Assembly (NCBI RefSeq): GCF_024706985.1
Contig: NZ_JAMCCX010000028.1
Span: 124,001 to 188,000 of the forward strand
Direction: 5' to 3'
DNA: 64,000 bases
From: Alicyclobacillus sp. SP_1
Lineage (GTDB): Bacteria; Bacillota; Bacilli; Alicyclobacillales; Alicyclobacillaceae
Position 1 is the first letter of the stretch. Every line of letters begins with the position of its first letter. This document shows, in pieces, positions 1 through 7,656 of the stretch. The position numbers and the translations under genes were made by a program. The notes under the pieces were generated by a model. The model made no database searches. It worked only from the letters and a program-made list of their open reading frames with translations, and was not told the DNA's origin.

Positions 1-54
1 GCATTTCACCCCATGCTAGCCTGAATCGCACTCTATGGGGGACGGGTTTTGGAG

Positions 55-63
55 TGATATACT
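55..63 (+). promoter_or_regulatory. possible extended -10 promoter for the hut genes
   Basis: TG at 55-56 followed one base later by TATACT (58-63) forms an extended -10 element about 80 bases before hutU. No good -35 is visible 17 bases upstream. The same TGATATACT string recurs at 7571-7579. Bases 1-140 hold no other recognisable gene; a hutH gene, if present, lies outside the window. Confidence 0.35.
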
Positions 64-140
64 GAGGAGAAGAGGTTGTCAATGACGTTGTCCACAAGAA
101 GTTTCTGACCATTAGTATAAGGAAGAAGAGGTGTTGCTTT

Positions 141-1799
141 GTGGCGGTAGCAAAAGTCATTCGAGCTTTGCGGGGAGTAGAGAAGCGTTGCAAAGGCTGG
201 GAGCAGGAAGCGGCCATGCGGATGTTGATGAACAACTTGGACCCGGAAGTGGCTGAACGTCCTGATGATTTAGTGGTTTACGGTGGAAGTGGCAAAGCCG
301 CTCGTAATTGGCCCGCGTTTGAGGCTTTGGTTCGGACGCTCGAGACCCTTGAAGATGACGAGACCATGCTTGTGCAGTCCGGCAAGCCAGTCGGCGTGTT
401 CCGCACCCATCGAGAAGCACCTCGAGTGTTGATTGCAAATTCCCTGCTCGTCCCGCACTGGGCAACGTGGGAGAACTTTCGAGAGTATGAGCGAATGGGT
501 TTGACCATGTTTGGTCAGATGACGGCAGGGTCGTGGATTTACATCGGATCGCAAGGGATTCTTCAAGGAACGTACGAAACGTTCGCTGAAGCAGCCGTTC
601 AAGCGGGATTGCAGTCTCTTTCTGGCAAGTGGGTCGTCACGGCAGGCCTTGGCGGAATGGGAGGTGCTCAACCGTTGGCTGTCACTATGAACGGTGGGGC
701 GGTCTTGGCTGTAGAAGTCGACGCCGAGCGGGCAAAGCGAAGGGTGGAGACGAAGTATTGCGACGAGATTGCCTATGACTTGAACGATGCACTAGCGCGT
801 GTGCGCGGGGCTGCGGAGCGTGGGGAAGCAAAGAGTGTCGCCCTCATTGGAAACGTGGCCGATGTGCTGGCGGAGCTGGTGCGGCGTGGCATAACTCCTG
901 ACTTTTTGACGGATCAGACGTCTGCGCACGACCCGCTGAATGGCTATGTCCCGACGGGTTACTCAGTGGAATCGGCGGCAGCACTGCGGTCGAGCGATGC
1001 AACTGCGTACGAGCGACTGTCCCGGCAAACCATCGCGCGGCATGTGGAGTCGATGTTGGAACTGAAGCGTCGCGGAGCTGTCGTTTTCGATTATGGCAAC
1101 AATCTTCGCCAAGTCGCGTTTGACGAAGGCGTCAAAGATGCGTTTGATTTCCCGGGTTTTGTGCCTGCTTACATCAGGCCTCTGTTTTGCGAAGGGAAAG
1201 GTCCGTTTCGATGGGCGGCATTGTCTGGAGACCCGGCGGATATTGCGAGGACAGACGATTTAGTGCTTGAGATGTTTCCGGAAAATGAGCGTTTGTGCCG
1301 CTGGATTCGATTGGCTCGAGAAAGAGTCCAATTTCAAGGATTGCCCGCGCGTATATGTTGGCTTGGCTACGGGGAACGTGCAAAATTCGGATTAGCACTC
1401 AATGAACTGGTGCGGACTGGAGAGATTTCTGCACCCATTGTCATTGGCAGAGACCATCTCGACACAGGGTCCGTTGCAAGTCCGAACCGAGAGACCGAGA
1501 GCATGAAAGATGGTAGCGATGCGATTGCGGATTGGCCCATTTTGAATGCGTTGGTGAATACAGCGGCTGGCGGAAGCTGGATTTCTGTACACCACGGTGG
1601 TGGAGTGGGAATTGGATTTTCTATTCATGCCGGGATGGTCGTCGTGGCGGATGGGTCCGAGATTGCTCGGAGAAAGCTGGAGCGGGTTTTGACAACAGAC
1701 CCAGGCATGGGCATCTTGCGCCATGCCGATGCTGGATATGAGACGGCCATTGCCACGGCGGAACGGACAAAACTGCGCATACCCATGCTGGAGGGCTGA
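141..1799 (+). CDS. hutU: urocanate hydratase (urocanase)
   Basis: Second step of histidine degradation: urocanate to imidazolonepropionate, using tightly bound NAD+ as electrophile in the cytoplasm. The 552-residue product has the usual family length. A glycine-rich NAD-binding stretch ([12 protein letters not shown]) lies near residue 165. The active-site cysteine is in [12 protein letters not shown] near residue 405, followed by the urocanase signature [20 protein letters not shown] and [11 protein letters not shown]. The GTG start at 141 is chosen because GGAAGAAGAGG (121-131) lies nine bases ahead. It is the first of three tightly spaced hut genes; the hutI ribosome site overlaps its 3' end. 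Identification is secure. Confidence 0.97.
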   Translation: MAVAKVIRALRGVEKRCKGWEQEAAMRMLMNNLDPEVAERPDDLVVYGGSGKAARNWPAFEALVRTLETLEDDETMLVQSGKPVGVFRTHREAPRVLIANSLLVPHWATWENFREYERMGLTMFGQMTAGSWIYIGSQGILQGTYETFAEAAVQAGLQSLSGKWVVTAGLGGMGGAQPLAVTMNGGAVLAVEVDAERAKRRVETKYCDEIAYDLNDALARVRGAAERGEAKSVALIGNVADVLAELVRRGITPDFLTDQTSAHDPLNGYVPTGYSVESAAALRSSDATAYERLSRQTIARHVESMLELKRRGAVVFDYGNNLRQVAFDEGVKDAFDFPGFVPAYIRPLFCEGKGPFRWAALSGDPADIARTDDLVLEMFPENERLCRWIRLARERVQFQGLPARICWLGYGERAKFGLALNELVRTGEISAPIVIGRDHLDTGSVASPNRETESMKDGSDAIADWPILNALVNTAAGGSWISVHHGGGVGIGFSIHAGMVVVADGSEIARRKLERVLTTDPGMGILRHADAGYETAIATAERTKLRIPMLEG

Positions 1800-1803
1800 G
1801 ACG

Positions 1804-3066
1804 TTGACGGTCACACTGTACAGCGGGATCAAACAATTGGCGACGATGCAAGGCGGGCCTTCGGGGCCGCTTTGCGGCAAAGCGATGCGAACCGCGCAAG
1901 TGATTTGCGACGGAGCTATCGCGGTCAAAGACGGACGGCTGGTGGCGGTGGGGGAGCGGCCTGACGTGGAGGCGGCACTGCCAGCGGATGTGAATCGTGT
2001 GGATGTAGGGGGCAGACTGGTTACGCCCGGCTTGGTCGACCCGCACACGCATGTGGTCTACGCCGGCTCGCGCGCATCGGAGCTGGAACAAAAATTGAAC
2101 GGTGTTCCGTATCTGGATGTCTTAGCGGCAGGTGGCGGGATTTTGTCAACCGTGGAGCAGACGCGTGCCTCCTCACTGGAAGAGCTGATTGCCGCTGCCA
2201 AGGGTCGCTTAGAGACCATGCTGGCGTATGGGGTGACATGTGTCGAAGCAAAAAGTGGTTATGGCTTAGACTGGGCTACAGAGGAGCGCCAGATGCTGGC
2301 GGTTCGTGAATTGGCTCAACGAGGGCCGCAACGCTTGGTCTCCACGTTTCTTGGAGCCCATGCGATGGCTCCAGAGTTTCGTGAGCACCCCAGTGCTTTC
2401 GTGGATGCAGTGGTAGGGATGATGGCACGTGTGGCTGAGCAAGGGCTCGCCGCGTATGCGGACGTTTTTTGCGAGACGGGCGTCTTTTCTGTGGAAGATT
2501 CTCGGCGAATTCTGCAAGCGGCACAGGCGGTTGGGCTTGGCGTAAAAATTCATGCGGACGAAATCAACCCGCTCGGCGGTGCCGCCCTTGCCGCCGAATT
2601 GGGCGCGGCCTCTGCCGACCACCTGTGTGCCGCCGCCACCGGGGATTTAATAAAAATGGCCGAGGCGGGTGTCCTCGCAGTCTTGCTTCCGGCAACTACT
2701 TGGTATCTGGGCAAAGAGATGGCACCAGCCCGACGGATGATCGACGAATGCGGCCTTGCGGTGGCTCTCGCCACCGATTGTAATCCGGGTTCCAGCCCGA
2801 CCGAGAACCTTCAATTGGTCATGCAGTTTGCTGCGCATCAGATGCGGATGACGCCCATCGAAGTCTTGGCGGCAGTGACGCGCAACGCTGCGTACGCGAT
2901 TGGGTGCGGTGCAGTATCCGGTCAGCTCGAAGTGGGCAGGCCTGCGGACTTTGTGATTTGGGACGTTCCAGATGTGTCGCATTTGGTCTATCACTTTGGC
3001 ACCAATCAGGCAGCAGAAGTGTATATCGACGGTCGTCTGGTCGCGAAACGGGGGTGCGTGCTGTGA
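1804..3066 (+). CDS. hutI: imidazolonepropionase
   Basis: Hydrolyses imidazolone-5-propionate to N-formimidoyl-glutamate, the third step of histidine breakdown. This amidohydrolase-fold metalloenzyme of 420 residues shows the metal-binding HTH within VTPGLVDPHTHVVYAGSR near residue 75, then the family motif LAAGGGILSTV. A second metal/substrate region includes KIHADEINPLGG, and a late aspartate is in ALATDCNPGSSP. The frame stays open upstream to 1723, but TTG at 1804 is the likely start: GGAGGG (1790-1795) sits eight bases ahead and the protein then begins TVTLYSG, typical for the family. The stop overlaps the hutG start by four bases, implying translational coupling. Confidence 0.95.
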   Translation: MTVTLYSGIKQLATMQGGPSGPLCGKAMRTAQVICDGAIAVKDGRLVAVGERPDVEAALPADVNRVDVGGRLVTPGLVDPHTHVVYAGSRASELEQKLNGVPYLDVLAAGGGILSTVEQTRASSLEELIAAAKGRLETMLAYGVTCVEAKSGYGLDWATEERQMLAVRELAQRGPQRLVSTFLGAHAMAPEFREHPSAFVDAVVGMMARVAEQGLAAYADVFCETGVFSVEDSRRILQAAQAVGLGVKIHADEINPLGGAALAAELGAASADHLCAAATGDLIKMAEAGVLAVLLPATTWYLGKEMAPARRMIDECGLAVALATDCNPGSSPTENLQLVMQFAAHQMRMTPIEVLAAVTRNAAYAIGCGAVSGQLEVGRPADFVIWDVPDVSHLVYHFGTNQAAEVYIDGRLVAKRGCVL

Positions 3067-4076
3067 ACTATCGCCACTTAGTACCGGCCGGAAAAGGCGG
3101 TTATCGAGATACAGAAGACCGCAAAGTAGTCGACTGGTTTAAGACCTCCAAGGACGTAGGCACCGTGGACGTAGGCACCGTGGACGTAGGCACCGTGGAC
3201 GTAGGCACCGTGGATGTAGGTCTGCTTGGTGTGCCACTCTCGAAGACGTCCATCTCGCACTCGGCCGCGTTTATGTTTCCAGCCTCTGTGCGCCAAACGT
3301 TTGGAGCGTTTTCGACGTACAGTGTGGAATCGGACATCGACCTCTCAGAAATGTTGGGCGCAGCGGATTTTGGCGACGTGGCTATGCATCCAACGGATCT
3401 TCAGCGCTGTTTGCACCAGGTCGAGGAGGCGTTTTTCGACTACTGGACCCGTCCGGGTGCAAAATTGACGCTCGTTCTGGGCGGAGATCACGGTATCACG
3501 GCGCCGATTTTGGCGGCCCGTGCTGCCGTCGACTCTCGTTTCGCCGTCCTGCACTTTGACGCTCATCACGACTTGAGGAATCTCGAAGATGGCGGTCCCA
3601 CGAATGGGACGCCGTTTCGTCGGTTGCTTTCGGGCGGCCATTTGCAAGGGGCGCGGCTGGCTCAAGTGGGACTGAGGGACTTCGTCAATGTGCGGGCCTA
3701 CACGCAGTACGCGCGCGACCACGGCGTACATTTGGTGCCGATGGGGGAAGTCCGCCGAAATGGGCTGCAAACCGTCGTGGAACGTGCCTTGGACGCCATC
3801 GCGCCCGAGCCCGATTGGCCCATCTATGTTTCGTTCGATCTCGATGTGCTCGATCCTGCCATTGCTCCGGGGGTTCCAGCGCCTTCTCCGGGCGGACTGG
3901 GCCTCTTCGAGGTCTATGATGTTCTCCAGTTCCTTGGCGCGGACCATCGTGTTTTCGCACTCGATTTAGTCTGCGCCGATCCGTTGGTGGACGTTCGTCA
4001 AACAACATCGCGATTGGCTACCACCCTGTTGTTGCATTTTTGCTTGGGGCGCGCAAAGGGCAAAGGGAGCCAATGA
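3063..4076 (+). CDS. hutG: formimidoylglutamase (arginase superfamily)
   Basis: Hydrolyses N-formimidoyl-L-glutamate to glutamate and formamide at a binuclear manganese centre, finishing the pathway without tetrahydrofolate. All superfamily metal motifs are present: GGDHG, FDAHHD and SFDLDVLDP. The stretch LEDGGPTNGTPFR after the second motif is characteristic of HutG rather than of arginase or agmatinase. GTG at 3063 overlaps the hutI stop (GTGA), giving 337 residues. Oddity: residues about 31-50 are four exact copies of Asp-Val-Gly-Thr-Val, encoded by four identical 15-base repeats (3153-3212), immediately before the first core beta strand (DVGLLGVPL). The reading frame is intact, so the enzyme is probably active. 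Confidence 0.94.
   Translation: MNYRHLVPAGKGGYRDTEDRKVVDWFKTSKDVGTVDVGTVDVGTVDVGTVDVGLLGVPLSKTSISHSAAFMFPASVRQTFGAFSTYSVESDIDLSEMLGAADFGDVAMHPTDLQRCLHQVEEAFFDYWTRPGAKLTLVLGGDHGITAPILAARAAVDSRFAVLHFDAHHDLRNLEDGGPTNGTPFRRLLSGGHLQGARLAQVGLRDFVNVRAYTQYARDHGVHLVPMGEVRRNGLQTVVERALDAIAPEPDWPIYVSFDLDVLDPAIAPGVPAPSPGGLGLFEVYDVLQFLGADHRVFALDLVCADPLVDVRQTTSRLATTLLLHFCLGRAKGKGSQ
3153..3221 (+). repeat. 15-bp tandem repeat inside hutG
   Basis: Four identical head-to-tail copies of GACGTAGGCACCGTG (3153-3167, 3168-3182, 3183-3197, 3198-3212) are followed by a degenerate partial fifth copy (GATGTAGGT, 3213-3221). The unit is a multiple of three, so copy-number change would lengthen or shorten the protein by five residues without frameshift. 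Confidence 0.95.
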
Positions 4077-4138
4077 TGGTGCCTGCAGTGCGTGTTGCGG
4101 ATGGGGAAAACTTTTTTCGCTCAATGGCCCATCGAGCG

Positions 4139-4167
4139 TTGACATCCCCTCGGAAGCTTGTTATTAT
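4139..4167 (+). promoter_or_regulatory. sigma-A promoter of the tRNA cluster
   Basis: A consensus -35 TTGACA (4139-4144), a 17-base spacer and TATTAT (4162-4167) sit about 55 bases before the first tRNA. It lies just beyond hutG, separating the tRNA operon from the hut genes. Confidence 0.8.
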
Positions 4168-4222
4168 CAAGGGCGTCGCTTTCAAAGGACGAACGAGCAC
4201 AGTAGCATTTCCGCGGGAGCCG

Positions 4223-4299
4223 GGGCCTATAGCTCAGCTGGCTAGAGCGCACGACTGATAATCGTGAGGTCAGAGGTTCAAGTCCTCTTAGGCCCACCA
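4223..4299 (+). tRNA. tRNA-Ile (GAT), copy 1
   Basis: Full cloverleaf with acceptor GGGCCTA/TAGGCCC and anticodon stem CACGA/TCGTG enclosing GAT (4257-4259). The T arm has GGTTCAAGTCC, and the CCA end is encoded. The 77 bases are identical to the last tRNA of the cluster. Confidence 0.97.
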
Positions 4300-4315
4300 A
4301 GAAGACGAAAAGCTC

Positions 4316-4344
4316 TTGCGTGAAACTGCAGGATGTGGTATAAT
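4316..4344 (+). promoter_or_regulatory. internal promoter in the tRNA cluster
   Basis: TTGCGT (4316-4321), a 17-base spacer and a perfect TATAAT (4339-4344) lie between tRNA-Ile and tRNA-Arg. Transcription would start close to 4351, just before tRNA-Arg. Confidence 0.7.
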
Positions 4345-4367
4345 GGTAAGGTCGCTATTTTCGAAAT

Positions 4368-4444
4368 GTGCCCGTAGCTCAGCTGGATAGAGTGCTTGAC
4401 TACGAATCAAGAGGTCGGGAGTTCGAATCTCTCCGGGCACGCCA
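4368..4444 (+). tRNA. tRNA-Arg (ACG)
   Basis: Acceptor GTGCCCG/CGGGCAC; anticodon stem CTTGA/TCAAG encloses ACG (4402-4404), read as ICG after deamination in bacteria. Discriminator G and encoded CCA. Confidence 0.96.
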
Positions 4445-4445
4445 T

Positions 4446-4528
4446 GCCGAAGTGGCGGAATTGGCAGACGCACACGACTCAAAATCGTGCGGGAAACCGT
4501 GCCGGTTCGAGTCCGGCCTTCGGCACCA
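4446..4528 (+). tRNA. tRNA-Leu (CAA)
   Basis: Class II tRNA with a variable arm. Acceptor GCCGAAG/CTTCGGC; anticodon CAA at 4480-4482 between CACGA and TCGTG; CCA encoded. Confidence 0.96.
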
Positions 4529-4532
4529 TAGC

Positions 4533-4608
4533 GGGGCTATAGCTCAGCTGGGAGAGCGCTTGAATCGCACTCAAGAGGTCACCGGTTCAAATCCGGTTAG
4601 CTCCACCA
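4533..4608 (+). tRNA. tRNA-Ala (CGC)
   Basis: Acceptor GGGGCTA/TAGCTCC contains the G3-U70 wobble pair that defines alanine identity. Anticodon CGC at 4566-4568 is closed by CTTGA/TCAAG. CCA encoded. Confidence 0.95.
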
Positions 4609-4616
4609 ATGGATGT

Positions 4617-4691
4617 TCCTCGATAGCTCAGCGGTAGAGCATCCGGCTGTTAACCGGAGGGTCGTAGGTTCGAATCCTACTCGGGGAGCCA
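4617..4691 (+). tRNA. tRNA-Asn (GTT)
   Basis: Acceptor TCCTCGA/TCGGGGA, anticodon GTT at 4649-4651 between TCCGG and CCGGA, discriminator G and encoded CCA. Confidence 0.96.
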
Positions 4692-4696
4692 CTTTA

Positions 4697-4771
4697 GGCC
4701 CCATGGTCAAGCGGTTAAGACACCGCCCTTTCACGGCGGTAACGCGGGTTCGAGTCCCGCTGGGGTCACCA
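4697..4771 (+). tRNA. tRNA-Glu (TTC)
   Basis: Acceptor GGCCCCA/TGGGGTC, anticodon TTC at 4730-4732 closed by CCGCC/GGCGG, CCA encoded. Only one base separates it from tRNA-Val. Confidence 0.96.
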
Positions 4772-4772
4772 T

Positions 4773-4847
4773 GGGCGGTTAGCTCAGCGGGAGAGCACTC
4801 GCTTCACACGCGAGGGGTCGGCAGTTCGATCCTGCCACCGCCCACCA
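4773..4847 (+). tRNA. tRNA-Val (CAC)
   Basis: Acceptor GGGCGGT/ACCGCCC, anticodon CAC at 4805-4807 closed by CTCGC/GCGAG, CCA encoded. A 129-base spacer to the next tRNA holds no convincing promoter or terminator. Confidence 0.95.
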
Positions 4848-4976
4848 GTGAGCCTCTTCGCTTCTTGAAGCTCATCGCTTTATTGGAAGTACTTCGGTTT
4901 GGAAGGCTTTTGGTTCTTGTACGACTTACCTACAGGTACATGAACGTTGTTATGTGAAGTGTTTGTTTTAACTCGT

Positions 4977-5052
4977 CGCGGGGTGGAGCAGTTGGCAGCT
5001 CGTCGGGCTCATAACCCGAAGGTCGCAGGTTCGAGTCCTGCCCCCGCAACCA
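4977..5052 (+). tRNA. initiator tRNA-fMet (CAT)
   Basis: Initiator hallmarks are present: the first acceptor base C is unpaired against A72, and the anticodon stem has three consecutive G-C pairs (TCGGG/CCCGA) around CAT (5010-5012). CCA encoded. Confidence 0.95.
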
Positions 5053-5055
5053 CAT

Positions 5056-5132
5056 GGAGCTGTGGTGTAGTGGCCTAACATGCCTGCCTGTCACGCAGGA
5101 GACCGCGGGTTCGAATCCCGTCAGCTCCGCCA
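5056..5132 (+). tRNA. tRNA-Asp (GTC)
   Basis: Acceptor GGAGCTG/CAGCTCC, anticodon GTC at 5090-5092 closed by CCTGC/GCAGG, discriminator G, CCA encoded. Confidence 0.96.
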
Positions 5133-5161
5133 CTGTTTTATCGTAGCCGCACCCTCTGCGA

Positions 5162-5238
5162 GGGCCTATAGCTCAGCTGGCTAGAGCGCACGACTGATAA
5201 TCGTGAGGTCAGAGGTTCAAGTCCTCTTAGGCCCACCA
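5162..5238 (+). tRNA. tRNA-Ile (GAT), copy 2
   Basis: Exact 77-base duplicate of the tRNA-Ile at 4223-4299, while flanking bases differ. Its 3' acceptor strand also forms the upstream arm of the cluster terminator. Confidence 0.96.
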
Positions 5239-5255
5239 TAGGTGGTCCTTTTTTT
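5230..5255 (+). terminator. intrinsic terminator of the tRNA cluster
   Basis: GGCCCACC (5230-5237) pairs with GGTGGTCC (5241-5248) with one mismatch, followed by seven T residues. The upstream arm is part of the last tRNA, so tRNA folding and terminator folding compete. Confidence 0.75.
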
Positions 5256-5276
5256 ATGTTCTCCATTTCTGTCGGA

Positions 5277-5305
5277 TTGACGAATCCCTCGCACTGCGGT
5301 AGGCT
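5277..5305 (+). promoter_or_regulatory. trp promoter
   Basis: TTGACG (5277-5282), 17-base spacer, TAGGCT (5300-5305). The predicted start near 5312 leaves a leader of about 147 bases before trpG. Confidence 0.6.
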
Positions 5306-5311
5306 GAACGA

Positions 5312-5360
5312 GAGTCGAGCAGAGATGGAACATAGATGAGTTGAGTTTGGTGGAGCCGAG
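5312..5360 (+). promoter_or_regulatory. candidate TRAP (trp RNA-binding attenuation protein) site
   Basis: In the predicted leader RNA, (G/U)AG triplets begin at 5312, 5317, 5322, 5333, 5338, 5343, 5353 and 5358. That is a five-base period with two skipped or degenerate slots (TGG near 5326 and 5348). TRAP of Bacillus binds series of such triplets with two- to three-base spacers. Position directly ahead of trpG-trpE supports tryptophan control. Inference; TRAP itself is not encoded in the window. Confidence 0.65.
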
Positions 5361-5398
5361 AGCGTCTGGCAAAGTCTGTGAAGAGAACGGTTTGCCGC

Positions 5399-5422
5399 AC
5401 ACAGTCAACGGCTGTGTCTTTT
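5399..5422 (+). terminator. weak terminator-like hairpin in the trp leader
   Basis: ACACAG (5399-5404) pairs with CTGTGT (5412-5417), followed by C and four T residues. The T tract is short, so it may be only a leader stem. Upstream CTGTG (5376-5380) and GGCAAA (5368-5373) could pair with parts of its left arm, giving alternative folds. Confidence 0.35.
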
Positions 5423-5432
5423 CGTCGTCCGG

Positions 5433-5451
5433 CCCCCCGATTTTAGGAGGG
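5433..5451 (+). promoter_or_regulatory. SD-sequestering hairpin before trpG
   Basis: CCCCCC (5433-5438) can pair with GGAGGG (5446-5451), the trpG ribosome site, with one C-A mismatch. The competing partner GGAGCCG (5352-5358), inside the triplet array, can pair with CGGCCCC (5430-5436). TRAP bound to the triplets would therefore favour the closed ribosome site, as in Bacillus trpE. Confidence 0.5.
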
Positions 5452-5458
5452 TGTCAAC

Positions 5459-6016
5459 ATGTTGCTGGTCATTGATAATTACGATTCGTTTACTTACAAT
5501 TTGGTCCAGTATTGCGGAGAACTTGGCGCAGAGGTGAGAGTCATTCGGAACTCTGCCCCTCTGGCGCAAGCGTTCGACATACGCCCAACCCATGTGCTTG
5601 TTTCGCCTGGTCCCTGCACTCCTTCAGAGGCTGGAATATCGTTGGAAGCCATTCACCATTTTGCTGGGCGCGTGCCGGTACTTGGTGTTTGTTTGGGGCA
5701 TCAGGCCCTCGGGCAGACGTTTGGAGGGCGGGTCGTTCGAGCGGATCGACTGATGCATGGGAAAACTTCCATGGTTCGGCATGTGGCCGATCCGCTGTTT
5801 GCTTCGGTCCCTCCAGTATTTCAAGCGACGCGCTACCATTCCCTGGTGGTAGATCGCGCCACTCTGCCGAGCGATTTTACAGTCACTGCAGAGACCGACG
5901 ATGCCATCATGGCTCTTCGCCATCGACCAACGGGCGCAGTCGGAGTGCAGTTTCATCCAGAATCCATCTTGACGGAGTCTGGCAAGACGATACTGGCGAA
6001 TTTTCTTGCAAGCTGA
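5459..6016 (+). CDS. trpG: anthranilate synthase glutamine amidotransferase subunit (TrpG/PabA)
   Basis: Supplies ammonia from glutamine to TrpE (and, in many Bacillales, also to PabB for folate). The 185-residue class I amidotransferase starts MLLVIDNYDSFTYNLVQ. It has the nucleophile elbow VLGVCLGHQ (Cys near residue 79) and the catalytic His-Glu pair in VQFHPES near residue 168. ATG 5459 has AGGAGGG (5445-5451) seven bases upstream; that site lies in a potential regulatory hairpin. It precedes trpE by 12 bases, the reverse of the Bacillus subtilis arrangement, and likely forms a two-gene operon. Amphibolic use in folate synthesis cannot be judged here. Confidence 0.93.
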   Translation: MLLVIDNYDSFTYNLVQYCGELGAEVRVIRNSAPLAQAFDIRPTHVLVSPGPCTPSEAGISLEAIHHFAGRVPVLGVCLGHQALGQTFGGRVVRADRLMHGKTSMVRHVADPLFASVPPVFQATRYHSLVVDRATLPSDFTVTAETDDAIMALRHRPTGAVGVQFHPESILTESGKTILANFLAS

Positions 6017-6028
6017 GGGGGTGATGGC

Positions 6029-7573
6029 GTGTTGAACGAGACCGTTCGTGTGGCAAAAGTGGATATAGACCCTTTTTACTTTTATTTGCAGTGTGTTCGT
6101 CAGGCGGGCGACCACGATGTCTATTTGCTCGATGCGGCAAAGGATCGCGAGACAGATACTCGCTATCAATTGTCGATTCTCGGACTGATGCCGCTGTTGG
6201 AAGTGCAAGTGAAGGACGGATGTACAGCCATCTATGTCCGGCATGGCTTAGACCGAGTGGTTCAGGAAGTGTTTGCCGCGGCGCCGCGCCCAGCACAGGC
6301 TCCTATGTTTCGCCCGTCTTCCGTCGGGATGGAGCCGAGTGTTTTGTTAGCCGGGGACCCAATTCCTATTTTGGAACAGTTGCGTCAAACCCTTCGCGGC
6401 ATGGTGGGTACGGAGAACTGGGAACCATTTTCATCAGGCTTTCTCGGGTACTTAGGGTACGATGCCGTGCACTACCTGGAAAAACTCCCGAAGACGACGG
6501 TTGATGACCGGCAGCTTCCCGACATCAGACTGCAATTTCACGCCTTGACAGTTCATTTGCGCGGTCACGAAGCAAAGATTTTTTCGATACCGAACCAAAT
6601 GATTCAGTATCTCACGGGAGCAGACGCGTCAAGGCTGGAGTCGTTGGTGAAAAACGTCTCGCGGTTAGTCGATGTCTATACGGCAGACGAGCCGGAACTC
6701 CTTGCAAGTGCCAGAGACCAATCGCAATCGCCGACTGACATCATCGATGATGTCGCTCCGCAGACTTACATGGATAATGTCAATCGCGCTCGAGAATACA
6801 TTCGCGCAGGCGACATCTTTCAAGTTGTGGTTTCGAAGCGCATGCGTACCGAAGCCAGACTTCACCCTTACGTCGCTTACGACCAACTTCGCAAATTGAA
6901 TCCGTCCCCGTATATGTTCATGACCGAATACCCGGACATGCGACTTTTTGGCGCTAGTCCTGAAGTTCAATTTCGAACGGTCGACGGGTCGGCGGAGATG
7001 AAACCCATCGCAGGAACTTCGCGAGGGCGCGGTCAGACTCCCGAAGAAGATGCCGAACTCATGAACAGACTACTCGCTGATGAAAAAGAGCGCGCTGAGC
7101 ATGTGATGCTCGTCGACCTTTGTCGCAATGATCTAGGCCGCATCAGCGTCATCGGGTCCGTCCATGTTCCGCAGTTTATTGTCGTCGAACCCTATTCTCA
7201 TTTGTTCCATTTGGTCTCTCTTGTTCGATCTCGATTGCGAGACGATGTCTCTGTCTTCTACGCGCTACTCGCCACGTTTCCGGCGGGCACGCTGTCGGGG
7301 GCGCCAAAAATTCGCGCCATGGAGATTATTGATGAACTCGAGACGTTGCGCCGTGGACCGTATGGTGGACTGATTGGCATGGTCGACTTAGAGTCGAATG
7401 CCAATACCGCTATCATCATCCGTTCCATCGTGGAGACAGACGGGCAATATTATATTCAAGTGGGCGCGGGAATTGTGGCAGACAGTGACCCGAGCACAGA
7501 GTGGCAGGAGTGTCATCGGAAGGCGGGCGCACTTGTAGATATTTTGTCACGTCCGTTGACCGTGCAAAAGTGA
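6029..7573 (+). CDS. trpE: anthranilate synthase component I
   Basis: Converts chorismate and ammonia to anthranilate, the committed step of tryptophan synthesis. The 514-residue product has the chorismate-binding C-terminal half with KPIAGTSRGRG, EHVMLVDLCRNDLGR, FPAGTLSGAPKIRAMEIID and YGGLIGMVDLE. PIAGT favours TrpE over PabB, which has PIKGT. GTG 6029 follows GAGGGGGTG at normal spacing. The N-terminal segment that in regulated TrpE proteins carries LLES reads LLDAAKDRE, so the classical tryptophan pocket is altered. No other trp genes follow; the next gene starts 83 bases later behind its own likely promoter. Confidence 0.93.
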   Translation: MLNETVRVAKVDIDPFYFYLQCVRQAGDHDVYLLDAAKDRETDTRYQLSILGLMPLLEVQVKDGCTAIYVRHGLDRVVQEVFAAAPRPAQAPMFRPSSVGMEPSVLLAGDPIPILEQLRQTLRGMVGTENWEPFSSGFLGYLGYDAVHYLEKLPKTTVDDRQLPDIRLQFHALTVHLRGHEAKIFSIPNQMIQYLTGADASRLESLVKNVSRLVDVYTADEPELLASARDQSQSPTDIIDDVAPQTYMDNVNRAREYIRAGDIFQVVVSKRMRTEARLHPYVAYDQLRKLNPSPYMFMTEYPDMRLFGASPEVQFRTVDGSAEMKPIAGTSRGRGQTPEEDAELMNRLLADEKERAEHVMLVDLCRNDLGRISVIGSVHVPQFIVVEPYSHLFHLVSLVRSRLRDDVSVFYALLATFPAGTLSGAPKIRAMEIIDELETLRRGPYGGLIGMVDLESNANTAIIIRSIVETDGQYYIQVGAGIVADSDPSTEWQECHRKAGALVDILSRPLTVQK

Positions 7574-7579
7574 TATACT
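7571..7579 (+). promoter_or_regulatory. extended -10 promoter for the YbjQ-like operon
   Basis: TG-A-TATACT (7571-7579) straddles the trpE stop. A TTGACC lies at 7556-7561 but is too close to be its -35. The identical string occurs near base 55 and a close relative precedes pspA. Confidence 0.45.
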
Positions 7580-7656
7580 GGTTGTGAGATCCATCTGCGA
7601 ATGGAGAGGAAGCTCCTCCAGTCTTTTGGGACACTCCAGCGTGAGGAGGAAAGCAC

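Noticed and set aside
1392-2048. 218-codon open frame on the minus strand across the hutU-hutI junction
   Set aside because: Antisense to two well-supported genes, no ribosome site and low-complexity composition; a shadow frame.
3153-3221. CRISPR-like repeat
   Set aside because: Head-to-tail 15-mers without spacers, in frame inside hutG; a coding tandem repeat.
4223-5255. rRNA genes near the tRNA cluster
   Set aside because: No 5S, 16S or 23S sequence is visible; the spacer at 4848-4976 is too short and unlike 5S.
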